DNA of 64,000 nt from Paenochrobactrum glaciei. Its GTDB lineage: Bacteria; Pseudomonadota; Alphaproteobacteria; Rhizobiales; Rhizobiaceae. Positions 9,480 through 18,062 of this stretch are shown here, in pieces (positions within the stretch are counted from its first letter, which is position 1; each line of letters opens with the position of its first letter). The stretch spans positions 930,001-994,000 of the forward strand of contig NZ_BAAADE010000001.1 in NCBI RefSeq assembly GCF_039522165.1, read 5' to 3'. The notes under the pieces are model-generated. The model was not told the origin of the DNA. It was given only the letters and a program-made list of their open reading frames with translations, and ran no database searches. The position numbers were made by a program, and so were the translations under genes.

Positions 9480-10217
9480 ATGCGTTTCAAACCTCTTGCA
9501 GCTTTTCTTCACATTATCCTCATCATAGGCATTATGGGGCTGTTTGCGCTTGCAGCGCGCGCGCAATCTCCTGTGCAAAATCCGGAGCCGGAAATGGAAG
9601 AATCATCGGGTATGGAAGAGGTTTTGCCGGAAGATCAGCTTTCATCATTTAAAATCATCGGCTTCGGCGACAGTCTGATGGCTGGCTATCTATTGCCTGC
9701 CAATGATGCATTTCCGCAGCAGCTGGAAGAGGCACTGCTTAAAAACGGCCTTGATGTCTTAGTAGAAAATGCCGGTGTTTCAGGCGACACCACCACCGGC
9801 GGGCTGGAACGCCTCAACTGGTCGGTGCCTGACGATACCGATCTGGTGATTTTGGAGCTCGGTGCCAATGATGCCTTGCGCGGCATTGCACCGGCAATTA
9901 CCGAGCAAAATCTGGACGAGATGCTGCAACGCCTGCAAACACGTAAAATCCCTGTTGTACTGGCCGGCATGATGGCGCCGCCTAATATGGGTGCCGATTA
10001 TGCAGCACAGTTCAATCCGATTTATCAAAAACTGGCTGATAAATATCAGGTGCCGCTTTATCCGTTCTTTCTGGATGGCGTGATGACCAAGCAATCTTTG
10101 CAATTGGAAGACGGCATGCATCCGAATGCTGAAGGTGTGGCTGTGATGGTTGCAAATTTTGCACCCTTTGTTCAAAAAACTATCACAGAACTGCAAATTC
10201 AGGGGAAAGCACAGTAA
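9480..10217 (+). CDS. tesA: SGNH/GDSL arylesterase (TesA-like), secreted
   Basis: A 245-aa SGNH hydrolase. Block I GFGDSLMAG carries the nucleophile Ser, block II ENAGVSGDTT the oxyanion Gly, block III LELGANDALRG the Asn, and block V DGMHPNAEG the Asp/His pair. The N-terminus (about residues 1-28, MRFKPLAAFLHII then hydrophobic, ending AARA) is a signal peptide. An acidic linker of about 25 residues (Glu/Met-rich) precedes the catalytic domain. The family cleaves acyl esters and thioesters in the periplasm. Its position opposite ybbA-ybbP matches the E. coli order. No clear Shine-Dalgarno site is seen before the ATG at 9480. Confidence 0.9.
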   Translation: MRFKPLAAFLHIILIIGIMGLFALAARAQSPVQNPEPEMEESSGMEEVLPEDQLSSFKIIGFGDSLMAGYLLPANDAFPQQLEEALLKNGLDVLVENAGVSGDTTTGGLERLNWSVPDDTDLVILELGANDALRGIAPAITEQNLDEMLQRLQTRKIPVVLAGMMAPPNMGADYAAQFNPIYQKLADKYQVPLYPFFLDGVMTKQSLQLEDGMHPNAEGVAVMVANFAPFVQKTITELQIQGKAQ

Positions 10218-10430
10218 TTCATCGGCTAAAACGGTTAAATTAGCTTGCCCCAAAGCTGTTTCAATGTTTGGCTGACATATCGCCTTCACAATTAAAGGCG
10301 ATGAAAAGCAGAACTTAAGCACTCAAATGCCTGAAACTGCTCATAAATAACAGCAGCTTCACGCAAATGACCCGATCCCGGCCATTTCAGGCATGGTGAT
10401 TTGGGGCACAACAGTTCGGGGAGTTGCCAG

Positions 10431-11024
10431 ATGCCACGTCTTTTCACCGCTCTCGAAATCCCACGCGATGCTACACTTTCCCTCTCGCTCTTACGCGGCG
10501 GTTTGCCCGGTGCACGCTGGATTGATGTTGAAAACTACCACCTGACATTACGCTTTATCGGCGATATTGAAGGCCATATTGCTGATGAAATCGTATCCGA
10601 ATTCGACCGTATCGAACGGCAGCAATTTTCTTTAAGCCTTTCAGGCGTCGGGGCTTTCGGCTCCAAAAAACCACATAGTATTTATGCAGGCGTTGCGCCT
10701 TCACCCGAACTTAATGCGCTTCAGGCCGAGATCGAACGCATTTGCCAGCGCTTGGGCGTACCGGCTGATCCACGCAAATTTGTGCCTCATGTTACGCTTG
10801 CACGGTTGAAAAACCCGCGTGACGGCGATGTGGCACATTATCTTTCCTCACGCGGCAATTTTTCAACGCCGCCCTTCCCTGTGTCGCGCTTTGTACTGAT
10901 GTCGTCGCGCGATTCTGTTGGCGGCGGCCCCTACATCATCGAAGAAGCATGGCCGTTAAGCCGCCCGTCTTCATTTCAAATGCGTGCCGCCAATGCTTTG
11001 GAAGATGAAAACACCATACGATAA
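10431..11024 (+). CDS. thpR: RNA 2',3'-cyclic phosphodiesterase (LigT/ThpR)
   Basis: A 197-aa 2H phosphoesterase that opens 2',3'-cyclic phosphate RNA ends. Both HxT motifs are present: HLTL in the first third and HVTL around residues 123-126. The start at ATG 10431 (MPRLFTALEIP) has GGGGAG at 10418-10423. An in-frame TTG at 10401 lacks support. The 3' end overlaps the 3' end of the convergent phosphatase gene by 49 bp, so each gene codes through the other's tail. No terminator separates them. Confidence 0.9.
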   Translation: MPRLFTALEIPRDATLSLSLLRGGLPGARWIDVENYHLTLRFIGDIEGHIADEIVSEFDRIERQQFSLSLSGVGAFGSKKPHSIYAGVAPSPELNALQAEIERICQRLGVPADPRKFVPHVTLARLKNPRDGDVAHYLSSRGNFSTPPFPVSRFVLMSSRDSVGGGPYIIEEAWPLSRPSSFQMRAANALEDENTIR

Positions 11025-11446
11025 ACCTCTTCAAAGCCGGACATATCGCCAAAATAAGGGTCGGGGATTTCCATATCCCCCACACCTGCAATATCGGTAA
11101 AAAGCGCGACATGTGCGGTTGCATCCTCTGGTTTTCGCTGCGCAAGCGTTGCCATATTAACCTGATCCATGCCTATAATCAGGTCGAAATTATAAAAATC
11201 ATCAAGGGTGAGCTGGCGGCAGCGTTGCGCCGAGATATCAATGCCGTGCAATTTTGCCACCTCAACCGAGCGCGGATCCGGAGCTTCGCCGGTGTGGTAG
11301 CCATTGGTGCCGGCAGAATCAAAATGAATGGCTTCATCGCGGCCGGAATTTTCCCAGACATGGCGCATCACGCCTTCCGCCAAAGGCGAGCGGCAAATAT
11401 TGCCAAGACAGATAAATAAAATGGAACGCGGCGTATTTTTCAGCAT
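10976..11446 (-). CDS. Low-molecular-weight protein-tyrosine phosphatase
   Basis: A 156-aa cytosolic LMW-PTP. The P-loop is CLGNICRS, with the nucleophile Cys near residue 13 and the binding Arg at 19, in the classic CX5R(S/T) pattern. The general-acid Asp sits in IPDPYFGD in the last third. The ATG at 11446 follows GACAGG; a TTG at 11467 is a weaker choice. The substrate is unknown; in bacteria such enzymes act on tyrosine kinases, polysaccharide regulators or free phospho-compounds. The convergent 49-bp overlap with thpR means both stop codons lie inside the other gene. It is divergent from the pterin dehydratase gene, 63 bp away. Confidence 0.92.
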   Translation of the reverse strand: MLKNTPRSILFICLGNICRSPLAEGVMRHVWENSGRDEAIHFDSAGTNGYHTGEAPDPRSVEVAKLHGIDISAQRCRQLTLDDFYNFDLIIGMDQVNMATLAQRKPEDATAHVALFTDIAGVGDMEIPDPYFGDMSGFEEVYRMVFSSSKALAARI

Positions 11447-11509
11447 AATCCTGTCACCCGTCTGCAAATATAAAAAATGACCACCCTATCTAACCCGGAG
11501 CAACAGCGA

Positions 11510-11803
11510 ATGTCACGTACACTTCTGACCCCGCAGGAACTGGCTCAAGCCTTAAGCGCCCTGCCGGACTGGGATATTGTCAGCAGCGGCAAAGCCATCC
11601 GCAGACTTTTTACCTTCAAAGATTTTAACGAGGCATTTGGTTTCATGACCCGCATTGCCATGCATGCCGAAAAGCTCGACCATCATCCGGAATGGTCGAA
11701 TGTCTATAATAAAGTGGAAGTAACACTCACCACCCATTCCAGCCAAGGTATCAGCAAGCTGGATATTCAAATGGCCGAGATTATGGACAAGCTTGGCGGC
11801 TAA
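11510..11803 (+). CDS. 4a-hydroxytetrahydrobiopterin dehydratase (PCD/DCoH)
   Basis: A 97-aa pterin-4a-carbinolamine dehydratase. The active-site motif EKLDHHPEW (a His-His-Pro core) is followed by NVYNKVEVTLTTH, which carries the third His. It regenerates dihydropterin after aromatic amino-acid hydroxylase turnover; no phhA-type hydroxylase is present in this window. The ATG at 11510 is preferred because CGGAG lies 9 nt upstream. An ATG at 11477 would add 11 residues without a site. Confidence 0.93.
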   Translation: MSRTLLTPQELAQALSALPDWDIVSSGKAIRRLFTFKDFNEAFGFMTRIAMHAEKLDHHPEWSNVYNKVEVTLTTHSSQGISKLDIQMAEIMDKLGG

Positions 11804-11934
11804 AAACGAGTGAATGTCGGCAAAAGCTTGCGCGCAGGCACAAGCCTTCCCATTTATAGGCAATGATGTGCCCAAGGTGCTTGGCCAATAAAGCACATGA
11901 ACCAGTCTGCTTTTAAAGTCCCGGAGGGATGTCG

Positions 11935-12327
11935 ATGGATGATGTGAAAATAGGAGAAATTCTGGAACCTGGTGATGAGAGCACCTATCAGGAGCGTAAA
12001 GCCAAAGTGAAACATGGTTTCTGGAAAACGGTGCGCCGCGCCGGTCGCCACATTCCTTTTATGGATGAGGTGGTAGCTGCTTATTTTTGTGCGCTTGACC
12101 CACAAACCCCTCGTCGTGTCCGCATGACACTGATGGCGGCACTTGCTTATTTTGTTCTGCCGTTTGACTTTGTGCCGGATATATTACTCGGCATTGGTTT
12201 TACCGATGATATTGCCGTGCTAATGGCAGCGCTGGCAGCAATCCGCACTCATATTACGCCAGCCCATCGTGCTGCCGCTAAAACAGCTTTGCAAGAAACC
12301 GGCGACACCGCGAACAAAAGTGCATAA
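11935..12327 (+). CDS. YkvA-family (DUF1232) small membrane protein
   Basis: A 130-aa protein with the DUF1232 signature ALAYFVLPFDFVPD followed by GIGFTDDIAVLMAAL, giving two short hydrophobic segments in the C-terminal half. The N-terminal 50 residues are polar. The function of the family is not established. GGAGGG at 11923-11928 is too close to the ATG at 11929 but well spaced for the one at 11935, so I use the latter. The gene follows the pterin dehydratase by 131 bp and may be separately expressed. Confidence 0.85.
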   Translation: MDDVKIGEILEPGDESTYQERKAKVKHGFWKTVRRAGRHIPFMDEVVAAYFCALDPQTPRRVRMTLMAALAYFVLPFDFVPDILLGIGFTDDIAVLMAALAAIRTHITPAHRAAAKTALQETGDTANKSA

Positions 12328-12628
12328 ATTAAAAGCTGATGTTTTTACTCAATTTATGATTTTACATAGGTAAAAAACAAACTTATTATCAGCAGTCGCG
12401 AATATGACAAAATCTCGCCACCTTCTTTTGGCTGATGTCTGAGCAATCAGAGACGAGATTTTCGCCATTTTCCACAAGGCGAAAAAACTTAAAGTTTTTT
12501 CGCTAAATCTTCACCGTTTAGTAACCTAAATTAAGTCAAATTAAGGGTAATTGAACGGGACGGCGTGTGAACGGCGATTATCCCGATCTACCATTTTGAA
12601 GCAAACGAAAGAGAACCGGTAAAAAACA
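12328..12628 (+). promoter_or_regulatory. Intergenic region with a 25-bp palindrome and direct repeats before the IalB-like gene
   Basis: No gene lies in these 300 bp. GCGAAAAAACTT (12479-12490) and AAGTTTTTTCGC (12492-12503) form a perfect 12-bp inverted repeat around one base; it may end transcription from the DUF1232 gene. AAATTAAG occurs twice (12528-12535 and 12538-12545) with a 10-bp period, so both copies face the same side of the helix, which fits a regulator site upstream of the secreted-protein gene. The regulator is unknown. Confidence 0.45.
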
Positions 12629-13132
12629 ATGCTTGGAAAATCGATCGTCGCGGCTTCGGTGTTTACTATTGCAATGGCGGGTTCGGCACTCGCACAGACA
12701 CCGACCCAGATTAAACAGTTCGACGTCTGGGGCGCCTATAGCTATAAGTCAGGTAACGGCAAGGTTTGCTATGTGCTGTCGGTTCCGACCCAGATGCAGC
12801 CGTCTTCCGTTAATCATGGCGACAATTTCTTTCTGGTAACCCAGAAGCCTGGCCAGAACGTGTCATTCGAGCCGCAATTTATGGCTGGCTATGACCTGAA
12901 GGCCAATTCGAAAGTAACCGTCACCATCGGTTCACGTTCGTTCAACATGTTTGTTAATGGCAAATCCGGCTGGATGGAAAATGCAGCAGAAGAGCCACAG
13001 CTGATCGCAGCCATGCGTGGCGGTGCGGATATGGTTGTAAAAGCGCAGTCCCAGCGCGGCACCAACACATCCTACACCTATTCGCTGAAAGGCATTTCAG
13101 CGGCATTGAACGCAGTTCAAAATTGTAAGTAA
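12629..13132 (+). CDS. Invasion-associated locus B (IalB) family secreted protein
   Basis: A 167-aa protein with a clear signal peptide (MLGKSIVAASVFTIAMAGSALA, cleavage near 22-23) and an IalB domain: GAYSYKSGNGKVCYVLSVP, two Cys residues likely forming a disulfide (one near 48, one at the C-terminus), and a beta-rich core. IalB was named from Bartonella invasion studies, but homologues are widespread in non-pathogenic alphaproteobacteria and their biochemical role is unclear. A GAGAACCGGT stretch precedes the ATG. A terminator follows at 13195-13222. Confidence 0.9.
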   Translation: MLGKSIVAASVFTIAMAGSALAQTPTQIKQFDVWGAYSYKSGNGKVCYVLSVPTQMQPSSVNHGDNFFLVTQKPGQNVSFEPQFMAGYDLKANSKVTVTIGSRSFNMFVNGKSGWMENAAEEPQLIAAMRGGADMVVKAQSQRGTNTSYTYSLKGISAALNAVQNCK

Positions 13133-13194
13133 TCACTGACTTACAAAACCTGCACTTGTGAAAATGTAAGTTTTCAATTGCGGGTTCATTTTTC

Positions 13195-13222
13195 AAAGCC
13201 GGGCTTTAAGTCCGGCTTTTTT
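13195..13222 (+). terminator. Terminator of the IalB-like gene
   Basis: AAAGCCGG (13195-13202) pairs with CCGGCTTT (13212-13219), followed by T-rich sequence. Confidence 0.85.
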
Positions 13223-13392
13223 GTTCTATATAGAAAAAAGCCGCAATTACATAAGAGAACAAGTGTGATGACGGCTGCGCTTTTTCATGTTATGAGCGCC
13301 CAAGATGATGCCTTTGAACAGGCACAGGCTATGAATAGCCCTGATCATACCCATATTTTTAAGTTGAACCAACACAGAAGAACTGTAAAGCG

Positions 13393-14628
13393 ATGTCCAT
13401 TTCTTTCGACCTGACACAGGATGATACACGTGACCGTCTGGCGCAGCATATTCGCGCCAACAGGCCGCTGAAACCATCTTTAATCGGTCTTTCCCGTGAA
13501 GAAATGGCCGACGCTTTGGTCAATGTCGGCGTTCCTGCACGACAGACCAAAATGCGTATCGCACAGCTCTGGCACTGGCTCTATGTGCGCGGCGTATCTG
13601 ATTTTGATGATATGCTCAACATTTCCAAGGATTTGCGCAGTAGCTTGAAAGAAAATTTCAGCATTCAACGCCCAGAAATGGTTGAAGAACAGATTTCCAA
13701 TGACGGAACGCGCAAATGGCTGTTCCGCTTTCCGCCACGCGGTGCCGGTCGTCCGGTGGAAATTGAAACCGTTTATATTCCTGAAGAAGGTCGCGGAACC
13801 CTGTGCATTTCCTCGCAGGTTGGTTGCACGCTCACTTGCTCTTTCTGCCATACCGGCACCCAGAAAATGGTGCGCAACCTGACCGCCGAAGAAATTCTGG
13901 CGCAGTTGCTGGTCGCGCGTGATCGCTTGGGCGATTTCCCTGAAAAAGGCACACCAGACGGTGCAATCGTACCCGCTGAAGGTCGCAAGGTTACCAACAT
14001 CGTCATGATGGGCATGGGCGAGCCGCTTTATAACTTTGAAGAAGTTAAAAAGGCGCTGCTGATTGCCTCGGATGGCGATGGCTTGGCGCTTTCCAAGCGC
14101 CGTATTACGCTTTCAACCTCAGGTGTTGTGCCGGAAATTTACCGCACCGGTGAAGAAATCGGCGTTATGCTGGCGATCTCGCTTCATGCTGTGCGCGATG
14201 AATTGCGCGACATGCTGGTGCCGATCAACAAAAAATATCCGCTGGCTGAACTGATGAAAGCCTGCCGCGATTATCCGGGCCTTTCCAATGCCAAGCGCAT
14301 TACATTTGAATATGTGATGCTCAAGGATGTGAATGACAGCATGGAAGATGCCAAGGCTCTTGTTAAATTGCTGCGCGGTATTCCGGCAAAAATCAATCTC
14401 ATTCCGTTCAACCCATGGCCGGGCACCAATTACCAGTGTTCCGATTGGGAGCAGATTGAGCGTTTTGCTGATTACGTCAATGCGGCGGGCTATGCTTCGC
14501 CGATCCGCACCCCGCGTGGCCGCGATATTTTTGCAGCCTGCGGCCAGCTGAAATCCGAATCTGAAATTATGCGTAAGAGTGAACGTCTTGAACTAGAAGC
14601 CATGATGGCAGAGGAAAACGCTATTTGA
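13393..14628 (+). CDS. rlmN: Dual-specificity 23S rRNA A2503 / tRNA A37 C2-methyltransferase RlmN
   Basis: A 411-aa radical-SAM methylase that installs m2A at 23S rRNA A2503 and at tRNA A37. The cluster motif CTLTCSFC gives C145, C149 and C152 (CX3CX2C). The SAM-binding GMGEPLYNF and the C-terminal FAACGQL (C383, the methyl-carrying or resolving Cys region) are present. The length and the N-terminal accessory domain are usual. The stop codon overlaps the TTG start of the next gene (TTGA at 14625-14628), implying coupled translation. Confidence 0.96.
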   Translation: MSISFDLTQDDTRDRLAQHIRANRPLKPSLIGLSREEMADALVNVGVPARQTKMRIAQLWHWLYVRGVSDFDDMLNISKDLRSSLKENFSIQRPEMVEEQISNDGTRKWLFRFPPRGAGRPVEIETVYIPEEGRGTLCISSQVGCTLTCSFCHTGTQKMVRNLTAEEILAQLLVARDRLGDFPEKGTPDGAIVPAEGRKVTNIVMMGMGEPLYNFEEVKKALLIASDGDGLALSKRRITLSTSGVVPEIYRTGEEIGVMLAISLHAVRDELRDMLVPINKKYPLAELMKACRDYPGLSNAKRITFEYVMLKDVNDSMEDAKALVKLLRGIPAKINLIPFNPWPGTNYQCSDWEQIERFADYVNAAGYASPIRTPRGRDIFAACGQLKSESEIMRKSERLELEAMMAEENAI

Positions 14629-15092
14629 ACCAATCAACTATTTTATTAATTTTGAAAATTCTGGGCGGCTATTTTTTAACCACACTGGTCGCCCTCCTCT
14701 CTCTCCTCTTTGTCTCTGATCCGAAAAGTTTTTTATTTCCGGAAGGCATCGAAAACCCGCTAGAGTTTATTAAAAGCACAGGCGGTGTCTTGCTGTTAGG
14801 ATGGACTTTAACATCCTTCATCATGGCTATTCCTTGTGCAATTTTCATTGTGATTTCGGAATTTTTCGGCCTGAAACGCCGACTGCCCTATCTGATTTTT
14901 GGAGCAGGTTTGGGCGTTTGCGTCCTTTATTATAACTGGCTTGAAAACTTAGCTCACGGACGGCTGATGCCCTTTGAGGACAGCTTGTTAAAACTCACCG
15001 GACTTTTCATCAGCGGTGCGATTTGCGGGCTGATCTACTGGAAAATTGCCGGTCGCAATGCCGGTATCATCAGACAAAGAATGTGTGATTAA
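14625..15092 (+). CDS. Unrecognised inner-membrane protein downstream of rlmN
   Basis: 155 aa with about four hydrophobic helices (residues 5-30, 45-78, 85-108, 122-145) and short loops. No family signature is recognised. It starts with TTG at 14625, whose TTGA overlaps the rlmN stop; no other start gives the full first helix. The coupling to rlmN and the shared terminator at 15099-15124 show it is the second gene of a two-gene operon. The function cannot be given. Confidence 0.72.
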   Translation: MNQSTILLILKILGGYFLTTLVALLSLLFVSDPKSFLFPEGIENPLEFIKSTGGVLLLGWTLTSFIMAIPCAIFIVISEFFGLKRRLPYLIFGAGLGVCVLYYNWLENLAHGRLMPFEDSLLKLTGLFISGAICGLIYWKIAGRNAGIIRQRMCD

Positions 15093-15098
15093 AATCAC

Positions 15099-15124
15099 AA
15101 AACGGGGCTTAAAAGCCCCGTTTT
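15099..15124. terminator. Bidirectional terminator between rlmN operon and lysE-like gene
   Basis: AAAACGGGGCTT (15099-15110) and AAGCCCCGTTTT (15113-15124) form a perfect 12-bp stem that serves both converging transcripts. Confidence 0.88.
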
Positions 15125-15128
15125 GATT

Positions 15129-15788
15129 TTATTTGGTCTGTGCGGTCAGAATTTTCAGAGCAAAGGCCGAGAACACACCGGCAAACAACCAATCAATAAT
15201 ACGGGTCACTTTCGGATTTTTCTTCAAAAGTCCGGCAAATTTATCGGCGACCAGCACCATCGGAATGGTGAAAGGCAGCGCCATCGGGATGAAAATCAAC
15301 CCTAAGAACAGCAATTTTCCGGTTACATGCGGGTCATGTGCCGAGACAAATTGCGGCAGGAAGGTCATGTTAAACAAGATCACTTTCGGGTTCAGCAAAT
15401 TGATGCCCAAACCGGTGAGCCAGTTCTGCCAGAAAGTATGTTTCTTGCTGCCGTTTTTTTCCAGCGAGAAGGCCGATCCCTTGGTGATCGCCTGAAATGC
15501 CAGCCAGACAAGATAGACAGCGCCGACCACCTTCAACACCCAGAAAGCGGTTGGTGAGGCAATAATGAGCGCAGACAAGCCCAGCGCCACCATGCTGCTA
15601 TGAATAACAATACCGGTGCATGCACCTGCCATACAGGCAAAACCTGCCCCCTTGCCTTCCGACAGTGAGCGGCCGACAAATAAGGTCATATCCGGCCCGG
15701 GCGTTAGTGACAGTATCGCTGTTGCGACAAAAAACTGCGCAATCACCGACCATTCAGGAATAAATGTAAGCCCCGCCAAAAACGACAT
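15129..15788 (-). CDS. LysE/RhtB family amino-acid exporter
   Basis: A 219-aa inner-membrane exporter with six hydrophobic helices. The RhtB/LysE signature is near the N-terminus (LSLTPGPDMTLFVGRSLSEG), and GLGINLLNPKVILFN is mid-protein. Family members export lysine, threonine, homoserine lactones or related amino acids; the substrate cannot be read from sequence. The ATG at 15788 has AAAGAGG about 8 nt upstream and is preferred over the longer frame from 15818. It is divergent from argG with a 200-bp gap. Confidence 0.9.
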   Translation of the reverse strand: MSFLAGLTFIPEWSVIAQFFVATAILSLTPGPDMTLFVGRSLSEGKGAGFACMAGACTGIVIHSSMVALGLSALIIASPTAFWVLKVVGAVYLVWLAFQAITKGSAFSLEKNGSKKHTFWQNWLTGLGINLLNPKVILFNMTFLPQFVSAHDPHVTGKLLFLGLIFIPMALPFTIPMVLVADKFAGLLKKNPKVTRIIDWLFAGVFSAFALKILTAQTK

Positions 15789-15990
15789 CCGAACCTCTTT
15801 GAGATGAATTTTCGGCAAGCTAACGCGAATAGAAGCGATTATCTATCATTTTTTTTGACAGAAACAGCGCCTCTTGCGCCATGATACTTGCACAGTCGCC
15901 TCCAACTGATAAAAGACCAAGTAACAAATATATTTCACCGACCCTTTCAGGCCGTCATCCGGCTGATTTTGCATCGAACGGAAGTTAATT

Positions 15991-17211
15991 ATGAGCAAGT
16001 TGAAAGACGTTAAAAAAGTCGTTCTCGCCTATTCGGGCGGCCTCGATACATCCATCATTCTCAAATGGCTGCAAACCGAACTGAATGCAGAAGTTGTTAC
16101 TTTTACTGCTGACCTTGGTCAGGGTGAAGAACTCGAACCTGCACGTAAAAAAGCAGAAATGCTTGGCATCAAAGAAATCTATGTTGAAGATGTCCGTGAA
16201 GAATTCGTTCGTGACTTCGTATTCCCGATGTTCCGCGCCAATGCTGTTTATGAAGGCGTGTATCTGCTCGGAACTTCCATTGCACGTCCGCTCATTTCCA
16301 AGCGTTTGATTGAAATTGCTGAAGAAACCGGCGCTGATGCCATTGCCCACGGTGCAACCGGTAAGGGCAACGATCAGGTGCGTTTCGAGCTTTCCGCTTA
16401 TGCGCTGAACCCGGATATCAAGATCATCGCTCCTTGGCGCGACTGGGCTTTCAAGAGCCGTACAGACCTGCTCAACTTTGCTGAACAGCACCAGATCCCT
16501 GTTGCAAAAGACAAGCTCGGCGAAGCACCATTCTCCGTAGATGCCAACCTGCTGCACTCTTCATCCGAAGGTAAAGTGCTGGAAGATCCGGCAGTTGAAG
16601 CGCCTGAATATGTGCATATGCGCACGATTTCGCCAGAAACCGCACCAGACAAGCCAACCGTCATCAAGATCGGCTTTGAAAAAGGTGATGCAGTTTCCAT
16701 CAACGGCATCCGCATGTCACCGGCAACCATTCTGGCCAAGCTCAACGATTATGGCCGTGACAACGGCATTGGTCGTCTTGACCTCGTAGAAAACCGCTTT
16801 GTCGGCATGAAGTCGCGCGGCGTTTACGAAACACCAGGCGGCACCATCCTGTTGGCAGCCCACCGTGCGATGGAATCCATCACCCTTGATCGTGGTGCTG
16901 CTCACCTTAAAGATGAGCTGATGCCACGCTATGCAGAGCTGATCTATTACGGCTTCTGGTTCTCACCTGAGCGTGAAATGTTGCAGGCCGCTATCGACCT
17001 CAGCCAGCAGCATGTTGAAGGTGAAGTGACCCTCAAGCTCTACAAGGGCAATGTTATTGTTACCGGCCGTGAAAGCGATAAGTCGCTTTACTCCGATGCA
17101 CTCGTTACCTTTGAAGACGATCACGGCGCTTATGATCAGAAAGATGCAGCAGGCTTCATCAAGCTCAACGCATTGCGTCTGCGCACATTGGCTGCACGCA
17201 ACCGTCGCTAA
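15991..17211 (+). CDS. argG: Argininosuccinate synthase
   Basis: 406 aa; joins citrulline and aspartate with ATP to form argininosuccinate, the penultimate arginine step. The N-terminal PP-loop LAYSGGLDTSI binds ATP. GATGKGNDQVRFE carries the citrulline/aspartate-binding residues, and the C-terminus has the oligomerisation helix. The length is normal for the type I enzyme. GGAAG precedes the ATG. It stands alone with a strong terminator shared with map; argH is not adjacent here. Confidence 0.98.
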   Translation: MSKLKDVKKVVLAYSGGLDTSIILKWLQTELNAEVVTFTADLGQGEELEPARKKAEMLGIKEIYVEDVREEFVRDFVFPMFRANAVYEGVYLLGTSIARPLISKRLIEIAEETGADAIAHGATGKGNDQVRFELSAYALNPDIKIIAPWRDWAFKSRTDLLNFAEQHQIPVAKDKLGEAPFSVDANLLHSSSEGKVLEDPAVEAPEYVHMRTISPETAPDKPTVIKIGFEKGDAVSINGIRMSPATILAKLNDYGRDNGIGRLDLVENRFVGMKSRGVYETPGGTILLAAHRAMESITLDRGAAHLKDELMPRYAELIYYGFWFSPEREMLQAAIDLSQQHVEGEVTLKLYKGNVIVTGRESDKSLYSDALVTFEDDHGAYDQKDAAGFIKLNALRLRTLAARNRR

Positions 17212-17231
17212 TCCTGATTGGATAAAAATGA

Positions 17232-17264
17232 AAAAGCCCTTGTCCCATCGCGGCAAGGGCTTTT
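17232..17264. terminator. Bidirectional terminator between argG and map
   Basis: AAAAGCCCTTG (17232-17242) pairs with CAAGGGCTTTT (17254-17264). T-runs follow on both strands. Confidence 0.9.
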
Positions 17265-17282
17265 TTGTATCTGAAATTGCTT

Positions 17283-18062
17283 TTATTTCAGCAAATCCAG
17301 CATGTTTTCTTCATCAGGGCGCAATGTCAAAACCCTGGCGCCATCAGCCGTCACCGCCACGGTATGTTCAAACTGAGCGGATAATTTTCCATCCTTCGTC
17401 ACCACCGTCCAGCCGTCTTTTTTGGTTTTCACCCGCGCCGTTCCCTGATTGAGCATCGGCTCAATGGTAAAGGTCATGCCCTCGCGCAACACCACGCCGG
17501 TGCCAGCCTTGCCAACATGGATAATGTCCGGCTCCTCATGCATCTCACGACCAATACCGTGGCCGCAATATTCGCTCACCACGCCATAGCCATGGCCCTT
17601 GGCAAAGCGTTCAATTGCATGGCCGATATCACCAACCGTTGCGCCAGGACGCACGACAGCAATCCCCTTCCACAAAGCTTCATAAGTGCTTCGCACCAGC
17701 TTTTCCGCATAAGGCGGCACGTCACCAATCATATAGGTTTTGCTGGAATCAGCGATAAAGCCATCTTTCTCGAGCGTGATGTCGAAATTGATGATCTGAC
17801 CATTGGCAATCACATCCCTTTCCGACGGCATACCGTGGCACACAACTTCGTTGCGCGAGCAATTCAGAACATAAGGATATTCATATTGTCCTTTGCTGGC
17901 GGGACGTGATTTCAGCTCATGAACAATGTAATCTTCCACCATATTATTGACCTGCATAGTGGTCATGCCCACCAGCGGCAAACGGTCGATGAAGGTGAAA
18001 ACATCTGCCAGCAAACGGCCGGAAACGGCCATTTTTTCCAGCTCTTCAACGGTTTTAATCAT
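17283..18062 (-). CDS. map: Type I methionine aminopeptidase
   Basis: A 259-aa metallopeptidase that removes the N-terminal Met from nascent proteins. All metal and catalytic residues are present with a constant offset of -3 from the E. coli enzyme: H76, D94, D105, H168, E201, E232. The start codon overlaps the stop of the upstream ParD-like gene (18059-18062, ATGA), so it is translated from that transcript. This pairing with a ParD-like gene is not the usual context of a housekeeping map (often beside rpsB or secY). It could be a second, specialised paralogue; a genome-wide count of map genes would tell. Confidence 0.95.
   Translation of the reverse strand: MIKTVEELEKMAVSGRLLADVFTFIDRLPLVGMTTMQVNNMVEDYIVHELKSRPASKGQYEYPYVLNCSRNEVVCHGMPSERDVIANGQIINFDITLEKDGFIADSSKTYMIGDVPPYAEKLVRSTYEALWKGIAVVRPGATVGDIGHAIERFAKGHGYGVVSEYCGHGIGREMHEEPDIIHVGKAGTGVVLREGMTFTIEPMLNQGTARVKTKKDGWTVVTKDGKLSAQFEHTVAVTADGARVLTLRPDEENMLDLLK

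Noticed and set aside
13178..13414. 78-codon frame between the IalB-like gene and rlmN
   Set aside because: Overlaps the terminator of one gene and the start of the next; no recognisable product.
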